This document shows, piece by piece, positions 8,035-15,893 of a DNA stretch of 16,113 nucleotides. A program made the translations under genes and the position numbers. The notes below the pieces were generated by a model. It was not told the origin of the DNA. It did not search any database and saw only the letters and a program-made list of their open reading frames with translations. The number at the start of each line of letters is the position of its first letter. Within the stretch, counting starts at the first letter, position 1. This stretch comes from Flavobacterium sp. (lineage in GTDB: Bacteria > Bacteroidota > Bacteroidia > Flavobacteriales > Flavobacteriaceae), in contig JAAURU010000026.1 in assembly GCA_012032075.1 (NCBI GenBank), positions 1 through 16,113 on the forward strand. Direction: 5' to 3'.

Positions 8035-9039
8035 ATGGATATTAAAAAAAGTTATTTAGTTATAGTATTGTTTTTAACACAACTTTCTTTTTCACAAGAG
8101 GGTATTGCGGTTTATTCTGATTATTTATCAGATAACTATTACTTAATTCACCCTTCAATGGCTGGTGCTGCTAATTGTGGTAAAATACGTTTAACGGGTC
8201 GTCAACAATGGTTTGGTCAAAGCGATGCACCATCCTTACAAACAGCAAGTTTTAATACTTCTATTGATGAAGATGGAAAATCTGGAGTTGGTGCAATTCT
8301 TTTTAATGATAGAAATGGATACCACTCACAAAGAGGTGCAAAATTAACTTATGCACATCATTTGCGTTTTTCAAGAGGAACTACCGATTTGAATCAATTG
8401 TCTTTTGGATTAAGTGCAGCCTTCATTCAAAGTCAATTAGACGAAACACAATTTATTAATCAGCCTTTTGATCCATTTATTTTTGGAGGCATATATCAAA
8501 AAGATGCTTATTTTAATGTTGATTTAGGTGCGTCTTACCATTTTTTAGATTTTTATACCCATTTTACAGTAAAAAACTTTTTGGCAAATAGAAGAGAAAT
8601 TTATACAGAAGGAGTTGAATCAGATAATTTAAGAAAAATATTATGGAGCGCAGGATATGTTTTTGGTAACGAAGATAGATTATTATTCGAACCTTCAGTC
8701 CTATTTCAATATACACAAGAAACTACCGAAAAAACAATTGATTTAAACATGAAAGTTTATAAAAATGTTGATTTTGGTAGAGTTTGGGGCGGTTTATCAT
8801 ATAGAAGAAGTTTTGATGGAGCTGAATACTTGAATGGAAACGTTGTTGATGAGCAAAAATTACAATACATTACTCCAATATTAGGAATTAATTATAAGCA
8901 ATTTATGTTTGCTTACACTTATTCTTATGTAGCTGGAAATGTAAAGTTTGACAATGCAGGTTATCATCAATTAACACTTGGTATGGATATTTTCTGTAAA
9001 CCAAAACAATGGCATTGTAATTGTCCTGCTGTTAATTAG
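8035..9039 (+). CDS. PorP/SprF family type IX-associated outer-membrane protein
   Basis: A 334-residue protein of the Bacteroidota PorP/SprF family, outer-membrane beta-barrels linked to type IX secretion and gliding. It starts MDIKKSYLVIVLFLTQLSFSQ, a Sec signal peptide with likely cleavage near residue 20. The family start follows: YSDYLSDNYYLIHPSMAGAANCGKIRLTGRQQW, then SFNTSIDEDGKSGVGAILFNDRNGYHSQRGAKLTYAHH. Alternating barrel strands fill the rest up to YHQLTLGMDIFCK. The usual PorP ending is followed by a short cysteine-containing tail (KPKQWHCNCPAVN). Which SprF/PorP paralogue this is cannot be told: no sprA, gldJ or large adhesin gene adjoins it. A terminator follows. Confidence 0.88.
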   Translation: MDIKKSYLVIVLFLTQLSFSQEGIAVYSDYLSDNYYLIHPSMAGAANCGKIRLTGRQQWFGQSDAPSLQTASFNTSIDEDGKSGVGAILFNDRNGYHSQRGAKLTYAHHLRFSRGTTDLNQLSFGLSAAFIQSQLDETQFINQPFDPFIFGGIYQKDAYFNVDLGASYHFLDFYTHFTVKNFLANRREIYTEGVESDNLRKILWSAGYVFGNEDRLLFEPSVLFQYTQETTEKTIDLNMKVYKNVDFGRVWGGLSYRRSFDGAEYLNGNVVDEQKLQYITPILGINYKQFMFAYTYSYVAGNVKFDNAGYHQLTLGMDIFCKPKQWHCNCPAVN

Positions 9040-9063
9040 AAAAAAATATAACTTAAAATAGAT

Positions 9064-9089
9064 GTCCCGATTTTTTTCGGGACTTTTTT
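9064..9089 (+). terminator. Rho-independent terminator after the PorP/SprF-like gene
   Basis: Arms GTCCCGA (9064-9070) and TCGGGAC (9077-9083) enclose a T-rich 6-nt loop, followed by six T (9084-9089). It lies 25 nt past the PorP stop and only 6 nt before the next start codon. Confidence 0.85.
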
Positions 9090-9094
9090 GTATT

Positions 9095-9610
9095 ATGATA
9101 ATAAAAGAAGTAAGAGGTAAATTTCCACAAATACCAGAAGATTGTTTCATTGCCGAAAATGCTACAATTGTAGGAGAAGTAATTTTTGGAGAACAATGCA
9201 GTATATGGTTTAATACTGTTATTAGAGGAGATGTGAATAGTATCCATATTGGTAATAAAGTAAACATACAAGATGGTGCTGTGATTCATTGTACTTATCA
9301 AAAACACCCAACTATTATAGGAAATAATGTCTCTATAGGTCACAATGCGATTGTTCATGGTTGCGAAATAAAAGACAATGTTTTAATAGGAATGGGAGCA
9401 ATTGTAATGGATAATTGCGTTATTGAAAGCAATTCAATAATTGCAGCAGGAGCAGTAGTTACTCAAAATACAATTGTAGAATCGGGAACGATTTATGCTG
9501 GAATTCCTGCCAAAAAGGTAAAAGAATTGAACAAAAGCAATTTTGCAGGAGAAATTGAGCGAATTTCAAATAATTATGTAATGTATTCTAGTTGGTTTAA
9601 AGAAGAGTAG
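9095..9610 (+). CDS. Gamma carbonic anhydrase-like left-handed beta-helix protein
   Basis: A 171-residue trimeric hexapeptide-repeat protein of the gamma carbonic anhydrase (YrdA/PaaY/CamH-like) group. The active-site set is complete: R44 and D46 in VIRGDVN, Q59 in NIQDG, and zinc ligands H65 (VIHC), H83 and H88 (SIGHNAIVHG). The acidic proton-shuttle loop of Cam is absent, as in the CamH/YrdA type, so enzyme activity is plausible but not certain. Hexapeptide turns run to SIIAAGAVVTQ and the typical GIPAKKVKEL precedes a C-terminal helix. The ATG at 9095 is chosen over the one at 9062, whose reading would translate the PorP terminator hairpin. The gene begins almost on top of that terminator. 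Confidence 0.9.
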   Translation: MIIKEVRGKFPQIPEDCFIAENATIVGEVIFGEQCSIWFNTVIRGDVNSIHIGNKVNIQDGAVIHCTYQKHPTIIGNNVSIGHNAIVHGCEIKDNVLIGMGAIVMDNCVIESNSIIAAGAVVTQNTIVESGTIYAGIPAKKVKELNKSNFAGEIERISNNYVMYSSWFKEE

Positions 9611-9633
9611 GAACTAATCTATAGGCATTTTTG

Positions 9634-9706
9634 TTAGCCATATTCCTGCTGTCCGTTATAGTTTCTAAAATAAATTTTAGAAAGCTACCACTTCCATCAG
9701 GGTTAG
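9634..9706. repeat. Flavobacterium-type imperfect palindromic intergenic repeat
   Basis: A perfect palindrome TTTCTAAAAT (9662-9671) / ATTTTAGAAA (9674-9683) with a 2-nt loop, flanked by CCTGCTGTCCGTTATAG (9645-9661) and CTACCACTTCCATCAGGG (9685-9702). From memory, the pattern of a variable AT-rich stem between CTGCTxTCCGyTATA and CTTCCATCAGGGyTAG recurs in intergenic regions of Flavobacterium genomes; I could not search for it here. It lies between the convergent gca and murI 3' ends and lacks a T-run, so it is not an ordinary terminator. Confidence 0.6.
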
Positions 9707-9739
9707 TTAGAAGTTTATTTTTTGTTTTTGGTAAGAAAC

Positions 9740-10518
9740 CTAAAAGTCTTTTTCAAAAACACCAGTATCTCTTTTTAAAATAGCTTTAAGAACAGCAGAA
9801 TTGCTATTGGTATAAAACTTTTGCCATTTAAGTTTATTCGAAGAGTTTAATAAATTAAATTGTTCTAATATTTTTTTAGTTTGTTTAGCAACAGCTTCTC
9901 CAGAATCTATAATCATTACATTACTAGGTATTAGTTTTTTAATTTGAGGAATTAAATAAGGGTAATGACTACAGCCTAAAACAAGATAATCAATATTTTG
10001 TTCCACCATAGGTTTTAAATAACTTTCAAGTAGTTCTAACATTTCAGCCGATTCTATATCTCCATTTTCAATAAGTTGAACCAAACCGTGACCTATTTGT
10101 TCAATAACCTTAACATTAGGATAAAGGATAATTTTTCATGAAAAAGAGCACTATTTAGCGTTCCTTTAGTTGCTAATATGCCTATGGTTTGTGTTTTTGA
10201 TAAGTTAGCTGCTGGTTTAATAGCTGGTTCTATACCTATAAACGGTACTTCATATTTTGCTCTTAATTCTTTGATGGCATTTGTAGTAGCAGTATTACAA
10301 GCAACTACTATTATTTTAGCGTTTTTATGTAAAAGAAGTTCGGTGTTTTTTATGCATAATTCGATAATTTCTTCTTTCGATTTTAAACCATAAGGAGCAT
10401 TTTTACTATCTGCTAAGTAAATTGTGTTTTCATTAGGTAAAAGTAAGTGAATTTCTTTCCAAATAGATGTTCCACCTATTCCTGAATCGAAAAGACCTAT
10501 AGGGTTTTCATTTTTCAT
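9740..10518 (-). CDS. murI: Glutamate racemase (frame break)
   Basis: Interconverts L- and D-glutamate to supply D-Glu for peptidoglycan. The start is the ATG at 10518 (MKNENPIGLFDSGIGGTSIWKEI), with catalytic-site D11/S12 in the DSG motif. The first catalytic cysteine is C74 in VVACNTATTNA; the second is about C183 in DYLVLGCSHYPYLIPQI, followed by H185. NAPYG is also conserved. The frame breaks near 10126-10127: one base is missing at a GG (+ strand), and restoring it gives KLS-LYPNVKVIEQIGHGLVQLIENG. The repaired protein is 259 residues, normal for the family. murI is essential in most bacteria and both halves are well conserved, so I read this as a sequence error. No obvious promoter motif lies just upstream; the gene follows the two structured repeats. 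Confidence 0.92.
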
Positions 10519-10548
10519 ATGTTTAAAATATATATTTATTAGTGGTAA

Positions 10549-10667
10549 CATATGGAATCACCTTTTTAATCATTGGTGTTTATCTCACATTGATTTTATT
10601 TTTCATCGGTATTCGATGATTTTTCAATTGTTTACAACAAACTTCTTGTTAGTGGTGATTTCATATG
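10549..10667 (+). ncRNA. Candidate structured RNA element, copy 1
   Basis: Enclosed by a 14-bp terminal inverted repeat: CATATGGAATCACC (10549-10562) pairs with GGTGATTTCATATG (10654-10667), with one G-T pair. Inside are three small hairpins: GTG/CAC around loop TTTATCT (10576-10588), TCATCG/CGATGA around GTATT (10603-10619) and AACAA/TTGTT around ACTTC (10636-10650). Copy 2, 136 bp away, keeps all of these. It has no open frame of note. The strand is inferred from G-T pairs that are legal only in a + transcript. I did not find a clear + strand promoter; TATGTTTA at 10518-10525 is one base off the -7 consensus. Confidence 0.5.
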
Positions 10668-10700
10668 AAGATAATTATTGCTTTTTATTTGTCATAAGGT

Positions 10701-10791
10701 ATCGTTTTTTTGTGTTTATCTCACAATATTATATTTTTATCGGAGTTCGATGATTTTCAATTGCTTTCATAAACTCTATGTTAACGACGAT
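10701..10791 (+). ncRNA. Candidate structured RNA element, copy 2
   Basis: Diverged copy of the element at 10549-10667; TGTTTATCTCACA (10713-10725) is identical in both and TTCGATGATTTT plus CAATTG also match. The stems are kept by paired changes: closing stem ATCGTT (10701-10706) with GACGAT (10786-10791) in place of ATCACC/GGTGAT; hairpin TTGTG/CACAA (10710-10726); TTATCG/CGATGA around GAGTT (10737-10753); CATA/TATG around AACTC (10768-10780). It lacks the outer 8 pairs of copy 1. It lies between copy 1 and the ompH terminator. Confidence 0.5.
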
Positions 10792-10809
10792 TTAATAAAA
10801 ACAAAATTA

Positions 10810-10846
10810 AAAAAAAACTGTTCAAATAATCAATATTTGAACAGTT
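10810..10846 (-). terminator. Rho-independent terminator of the uppS-bamA-ompH operon
   Basis: Perfect 13-bp stem AACTGTTCAAATA (10816-10828) / TATTTGAACAGTT (10834-10846) with loop ATCAA. On the minus strand a T9 run (10817-10809) follows. It lies about 30 nt past the ompH stop. Confidence 0.9.
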
Positions 10847-10874
10847 CCATAAAGTTTGTAAGAGTAAATTTCTT

Positions 10875-11378
10875 TTAGAAACCTAATTCTTTTTTTACAT
10901 CAGCTAATAAATCAGTTCCTTTGGCAACTAATAAGCCACTTCCTTCTGTAGCATCAAGAACATAATCAAAACCTTTTGCAGTAGCTACTTTTAAGATAGC
11001 TTTTTGCGCTTTTTCCATAATAGGTTTTAATAAATCTAATTCTTTTTGTTGCAATGTTTTTGAAGCATTTTGTTGGAATTCTTGAATTCTTTGCCCCATT
11101 GATTGCATTTCTTTTGAACGAGTGTCATTTACTGCTTCACCAGCTGTAGGTGCTTCTTGCTCGTATTTTTGTAATTTCGTTTGATATTCTTGTACCATAC
11201 CTTTATACTCTTTGTCATAAGTATCTTGTATCGCTTGTAAAGACGCTTGAGCAGTTTTCATCTCTGGCATATTTGTCATTAACGCTTTTACATCAATATG
11301 AGCCGTTTTTGATTGCGCTGATACTTGAGTTGTAATAATAAGTACTAATGCAATAGCTAAAGTTTTTAATTGTTTCAT
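10875..11378 (-). CDS. OmpH/Skp family periplasmic chaperone
   Basis: A 167-residue Skp-like chaperone that holds unfolded outer-membrane proteins in the periplasm for delivery to BamA. MKQLKTLAIALVLIITTQVSAQ is a Sec signal peptide with cleavage after about residue 21. AHIDVKALMTNMPEMKTAQASLQ begins the trimerisation core, the middle (about 45-115) is the Gln- and Glu-rich coiled-coil arm, and KAILKVATAKGFDYVLDATEGSGLLVAKGTDLLADVKKELG returns to the core. It is intact, 27 nt after the longer ompH gene, and the last gene before the operon terminator. Confidence 0.93.
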   Translation of the reverse strand: MKQLKTLAIALVLIITTQVSAQSKTAHIDVKALMTNMPEMKTAQASLQAIQDTYDKEYKGMVQEYQTKLQKYEQEAPTAGEAVNDTRSKEMQSMGQRIQEFQQNASKTLQQKELDLLKPIMEKAQKAILKVATAKGFDYVLDATEGSGLLVAKGTDLLADVKKELGF

Positions 11379-11405
11379 TTTTTATTCTAAATTTTATTTA
11401 AGTTA

Positions 11406-12373
11406 TTAATCTTCTTCTTTTTTTTCTTTTGCTTTTTTAGCAGCTGCTTCACGTTCAGCTATAATTTTCTTTCGTTTTTCTTCAATAGCTTTTCTTCTTT
11501 CCTCAGGTGTTAATTTTTTATTTTCTTCAATGTTTGAAGTTTTTTCGTCTATTTTCTTAGCCGATGAATCTGGTTTAACCTCATCCATTTTGTTTTCTAT
11601 AGTATCCTTTTCAATTACTGTGCCATTTTTTTCAACTTCAGATTTTGCTCGCTTTTCTAAATCTGCTTTTTGCGGTCTTCAATTAACTTTTCCCTTGCTA
11701 ACTTTCTTTCTTCAATTAATTTTTCTCTCGCTGCTTTTTTCTCGTCAAGTATTCTTTGTCTTTCAGCTATGGCAGGGTTTTCGTCTTGAATATCTTCCTT
11801 GGCTTCTTTAGCATCTTGTATTTTTTGTTGTTTTTTTGAAAGTTCTTCTCTTTTTTCAGAACGCATTAACACTCGTACAATTTGGTCACTTATGTCATGT
11901 CTTTTGTCAGCAAATAAAATAGTTAAATCAGAAGATTTGTCAAATATAAAATCATATTTTTTTTGCTCTGCAATATCTTGTATAGCTGTAAAAACTTGAT
12001 CTTGAATAGGTTTTACTAGAATTGATTTCTGAATAATTAAATCTCCTCTTGCACCAAAACGTTTTTCTTGGTAATCAAAAAGTTCTTTTTCTTGAAAAGA
12101 AATTTCTTCTTCACGCTCTTCTATTAATTCTTTAGTTAAAAGTACTTTTTCAGTTGCAAGCGCGTCTTTTAATTTTTTGATTTCATTCTTTTTTGCCTCA
12201 ATATCTTCTTTCCATTTAGAAGCTTTAATTTCTAATTGATTCTTTGCTTCAGCATAATCGGGTGTTTTTTCTAGGATATATTCCATATCAATATAACCTA
12301 TTCTAACACTTGCTGTTTGCGAAAATGTTATTGTGAAAATGAATAATGATGCAATAAAAAATAATTTTTTCAT
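11406..12373 (-). CDS. Long OmpH/Skp family protein with charged C-terminal tail (frame break)
   Basis: A second Skp-type chaperone. MKKLFFIASLFIFTITFSQ is the signal peptide; VRIGYIDMEYILEKTPDYAEAKNQLE and the coiled-coil arm (about 55-120) follow, then FTAIQDIAEQKKYDFIFDKSSDLTILFADKRHDISDQIV completes the Skp core. Beyond about residue 180 it is an unusually long Lys/Glu/Arg/Ala-rich helix with near-repeats of AREKLIEERKL and a Lys/Glu tail ending AKKAKEKKEED. The frame breaks at T5 (11667-11671): one more base joins EDRKK to ADLEKRAKSEVEKNGTVIEKD, giving 322 residues. A weak -7-like TATCTTTC lies at 12434-12427 upstream, so a secondary promoter behind bamA is possible. Confidence 0.88.
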
Positions 12374-12493
12374 CTGTATTTTTATTTTAGTTTTAGATTT
12401 TCAGATGTAACTCAAAAAAACTGTCCGAAAGATAAGAAATGTTTTTATAAGTTTTATTTTCATCTGTATATTTTAAACTAAACGTTAAATGTA

Positions 12494-15144
12494 CTAGAAT
12501 TGTTGTCCAATAATAAAATGTGTTTGCCAACCACTCTTAGTTGTTTGACCTGGAATAGGATCAAAACCATGTGCAAAATCAATTCCTAATAATCCAAAAG
12601 CAGGCATAAATACTCTTAATCCAAATCCAGCAGATCGTTGTACACTAAAAGGATTGTAGGCTTTAAAGTCGTCAAATGCAGCTCCAGCCTCTAGGAAAGT
12701 AAGTCCATAAATTGTAGCAGATTGCTTTAACGTGATAGGGTATCTTAATTCTAACGAAAATTTATTATAAATTGTTCCTCCATCTACTGATGAAAGAGAA
12801 TTATTAGGATAACCTCTTAATTGAATTACTTCACGACCGTCTAATGCAAAATTAGCTAAACCATCTCCTCCTAAGTAAAAACGCTCAAAAGGTACTAATC
12901 CTCTAGCTTGATTATAAGCTCCTAAAAACCCAAACTCACCTAGCGAACGTAAAACTAGTTTGTCATATATACGAGTGTACCAATCAGCTTTAAATTTAAC
13001 TTTATAATACTCTAACCAATTGAATCTTTTTTGGTCATACTTTGCTCTATCTAAATCAGCTTCACTTGCTGAAACTTGTTGGTAAACTCCAGAATTTGTA
13101 GAAGTTTGAGCAATAAAGTCACCTTCATCAACTGTTTCTCCATTAGCATTTACTGTTGTATTAATACCACTAGTAGAAGTATATCTTAATTTATATTCGT
13201 CTGAATCTTTTAAGCCTTCATAATCTATTCCATTAAATAAAGAATATGGTGGTGTAAATCTACCAGAAACACTAAATTCAGATCCATAAGTAGGATATAT
13301 AGGATTAAGTCCTTTACTATTTCTACTTAAACCTATTGTGTAAGCAAAATTTCTTGAAGCTCCATTTCCAAATGTGAATAAACCAGTATTGTAATTATTT
13401 AAATCATAATATTGAAATGAAATGCTTTGTGATAGAACAAAGAAATCATCTGGTACATTTAGTTGTTTTGCAATCCCTACGGATAATGAAGTGATATTAA
13501 AACTTTGTGAACGATTTACATCTCTTGTTCTAAAATCAAATAAAAACTGCCTACTATGCGATAATGATGTTGAAAAACTTACTGGTTTTTTGCCTCCAAA
13601 CCATGGCTCAGAAAATGTTAAGCTATAGGTTTGAAAATAAGTACTACCTTGTAAACGAAGCGACATTGTTTGACCATCTCCCATTGGTAAAGGTCTGTAT
13701 GCTTCTTTATTAAATATATTTCTTGCTGAGAAATTATTAAAAGATAAGCCTAAGGTTCCAATAAATCCACCACCACCATAACCACCTTGTAGTTCTATTT
13801 GACTAGCTCCTTTTTCTACTACATTATATTCAATATCAACAGTTCCAGATTGTGGGTCAACGTTTTTAAATTTTGGATCAATAGCTTCTGGATCAAAAAA
13901 TCCTAATTGTCCAATCTCACGTACCGAACGAACTAAATCATCTTTACTGTATTTTTGACCTGGTTTTGTTCTTAAAATTCGATAAACAACATGGTCGTTT
14001 GTTTTGTCATTACCTACCATCGAAATTTTATTGAAATAAGCAATAGGTCCTTCGGTAATTCTAATTTCAAAATCTATAGTGTCGTTTACTGTTTTAACTT
14101 CAACCGGATTTATACTTGAGAATAAATAACCAGTATTTTGATACATATTGGTCAAATCATCAGCATCTGGACTACTATTATCTGCAATTCGCTTTTGTAA
14201 CATTACACCATTGTAAACGTCTCCTTTTTTTATTCCAAGAACCCTTGATAATTGTTGATCAGTGTAAACAGTATTTCCTAAATATCTAATGTTTCCAAAA
14301 TAATATTTTTTACCTTCTTCTAAATTAACTTTAATGTTGATAAGGTTTTTATCTTTATTGTAAGATACACTATCTGAAACAATTCTTGCATCTCTAAAAC
14401 CTTTTTCCTTGTATTTGTCTATAACTGTGACTAAGTCTTCTTTGTACTTATCTTTAATATATTTAGAGGCTTTAAATATTCTTAGCGGATTTTTTTCTTT
14501 TAGTATTTTTAAATGCTTTTTTTAGTTTTTTGTCGCTTAATTGAGTGTTTCCTACAAATTCAATATTACCAACTTTTACTTTCTCACCTTTATCAATATT
14601 AACAAGCATTTTAACGTCAGTTTCAGTAGAATCGGGTGTAGTTGAGATAAAAACTTTTGTATTGTAAAAGCCGTCTTTCTTATATTTATTTTCGATATAA
14701 TTTTTGTAGTAGTAATTAGATTTCATTAACAACTTTACCTTTCTTTAGGTCAACTTGTTTTATAAGTTCTTCTGCTTTACCTTTTTTTATACCTTGAATT
14801 TTTGCATCAACTAATTTTGGTGACTCAATTAAATTTAATTCTAAGAAAATACTATCTCCCTTAATTTCATTAACATAAAAGTTAACATCGCTAAAAAGTC
14901 CTAATTTCCATATCTTTTTTATAGCTGCACTAATTCCTTCTCCTGGGACTAATATTTTTTGGCCTTTTTCAAGACCTGAAAAAGTTACAACAGTTTGCTC
15001 GCTATATTTGCTTTTACCAGTTACCTTAACATCTGCTAAGATATATTCTTTTCCGTTTTCTAATTTTGTTTCTTGAGCAACTAATTTTGTACTGTTACCT
15101 ATTATAATGAAGGCAAAAAGTAATTGTAAACCTTTTTTTAACAT
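12494..15144 (-). CDS. bamA: Outer-membrane protein assembly factor BamA (two frame breaks)
   Basis: Omp85 insertase for outer-membrane beta-barrels. The start is the ATG at 15144: MLKKGLQLLFAFIIIGNSTKLVAQE is the signal peptide. POTRA repeats follow, e.g. EYILADVKVTGKSKYSEQTVV, KVKVGNIEFVGNTQLSDKKLKKAF, KYYFGNIRYLGNTVYTDQQL and AYFNKISMVGNDKTNDHVVYRIL, then QLGFFDPEAI and the barrel from GGYGGGGFIGTLGLSFNNFSARN. QLRGYPNN is the VRGY-type loop 6 motif, and it ends in Phe (IIGQQF). The frame breaks near 14721-14723 (one extra or two missing bases after VVNE) and at 14490-14501 (one extra A, restoring TKEKNPLRIFKASKYIKDKY). The repaired length is about 882 residues. All three pieces are conserved and bamA is essential, so I treat this as one gene. 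It starts 7 nt after the uppS stop. Confidence 0.93.
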
Positions 15145-15151
15145 TGTTCTT

Positions 15152-15892
15152 TTATGAAATTTGTTCACTAGTTTTTCCAAATCTTCTTTCTCTACTTTGG
15201 TAATTTTTAATAGCATTATATAAATCTTCTTTACTAAAATCTGGCCATAGCACTTCAGTAAAATAAAATTCAGCATATGCAATTTGCCAAAGTAGGAAAT
15301 TACTTATTCTGTGTTCACCACTTGTTCTTATTACTAAATCAACATCTGGTAAATTGTGCGTGTAAAGATGCTCATTAATAATTGATTCGTCAATAGTGTC
15401 AATGGAAATTATATTATTTTTAACTTTATCTGATATTTTTTTAACAGCTTGTATTAGTTCTTCTCGAGCCCCATAACTTAGTGCTAAAGTAAGTGTCATC
15501 CTTGTATTACTGGCAGTTTTTTGAATTACTTCGCGTAATTCTTTTTGTACTTTTTCAGGAAGATTTGTTAAATTTCCTATCGCGTTTAATTTTATATTAT
15601 TTTCTTGCAAAGTCTTCATTTCCTTCTTTAAAGAAGAAATTAATAACTTCATAAGTGTATCTACTTCAAATTTTGGTCTATTCCAATTTTCTGTAGAAAA
15701 AGCGTATAATGTGAGGTTTTTTATTCCTAGTTTAGCACAATTTTCGACAGTTTCTTTAACCGATTTTGTACCACTTTCATGACCAAGAGTTCTTAATAAT
15801 CCTTTTTGCTTTGCCCATCTACCATTTCCATCCATAATAATGGCTAAATGGTTAGGTAGTTTATTTGTGTCTATAGTCGTAATTGTATTCAT
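15152..15892 (-). CDS. uppS: Isoprenyl (undecaprenyl diphosphate) synthase
   Basis: Cis-prenyltransferase that extends farnesyl diphosphate with isopentenyl diphosphate to the C55 carrier lipid for peptidoglycan and other envelope glycans. The 246 residues are usual. HLAIIMDGNGRWAKQKG (about 15-31) carries the catalytic Asp21 and the phosphate-binding G-N-G-R; LTLYAFSTENWNRP, LALSYGAREEL and DLVIRTSGEHRISNFLLWQIAYAEFYF follow, ending in the ERRFG motif. The ATG at 15892 is preferred to the in-frame codon at 15925 because the upstream gene ends at 15894, leaving a 1-nt gap. It is intact. Confidence 0.95.
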   Translation of the reverse strand: MNTITTIDTNKLPNHLAIIMDGNGRWAKQKGLLRTLGHESGTKSVKETVENCAKLGIKNLTLYAFSTENWNRPKFEVDTLMKLLISSLKKEMKTLQENNIKLNAIGNLTNLPEKVQKELREVIQKTASNTRMTLTLALSYGAREELIQAVKKISDKVKNNIISIDTIDESIINEHLYTHNLPDVDLVIRTSGEHRISNFLLWQIAYAEFYFTEVLWPDFSKEDLYNAIKNYQSRERRFGKTSEQIS

Positions 15893-15893
15893 A

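Noticed and set aside
9062..9094. Upstream ATG extending the gamma carbonic anhydrase by 11 residues
   Set aside because: The extension translates the PorP terminator hairpin and matches nothing in the family; MIIKEVRGKFP at 9095 is the normal start.
12401..12463. 20-codon minus-strand open frame (MKIKLIKTFLIF...) before the long ompH, beginning in a repeat of the ACAGATGAAAA seen at the ompH start
   Set aside because: Too short and AT-rich to support; the shared 11-mer may be chance in this composition.
13422..13628. Open frame on the + strand within bamA
   Set aside because: Shadow of the bamA barrel coding sequence; no family resemblance and no start signal.
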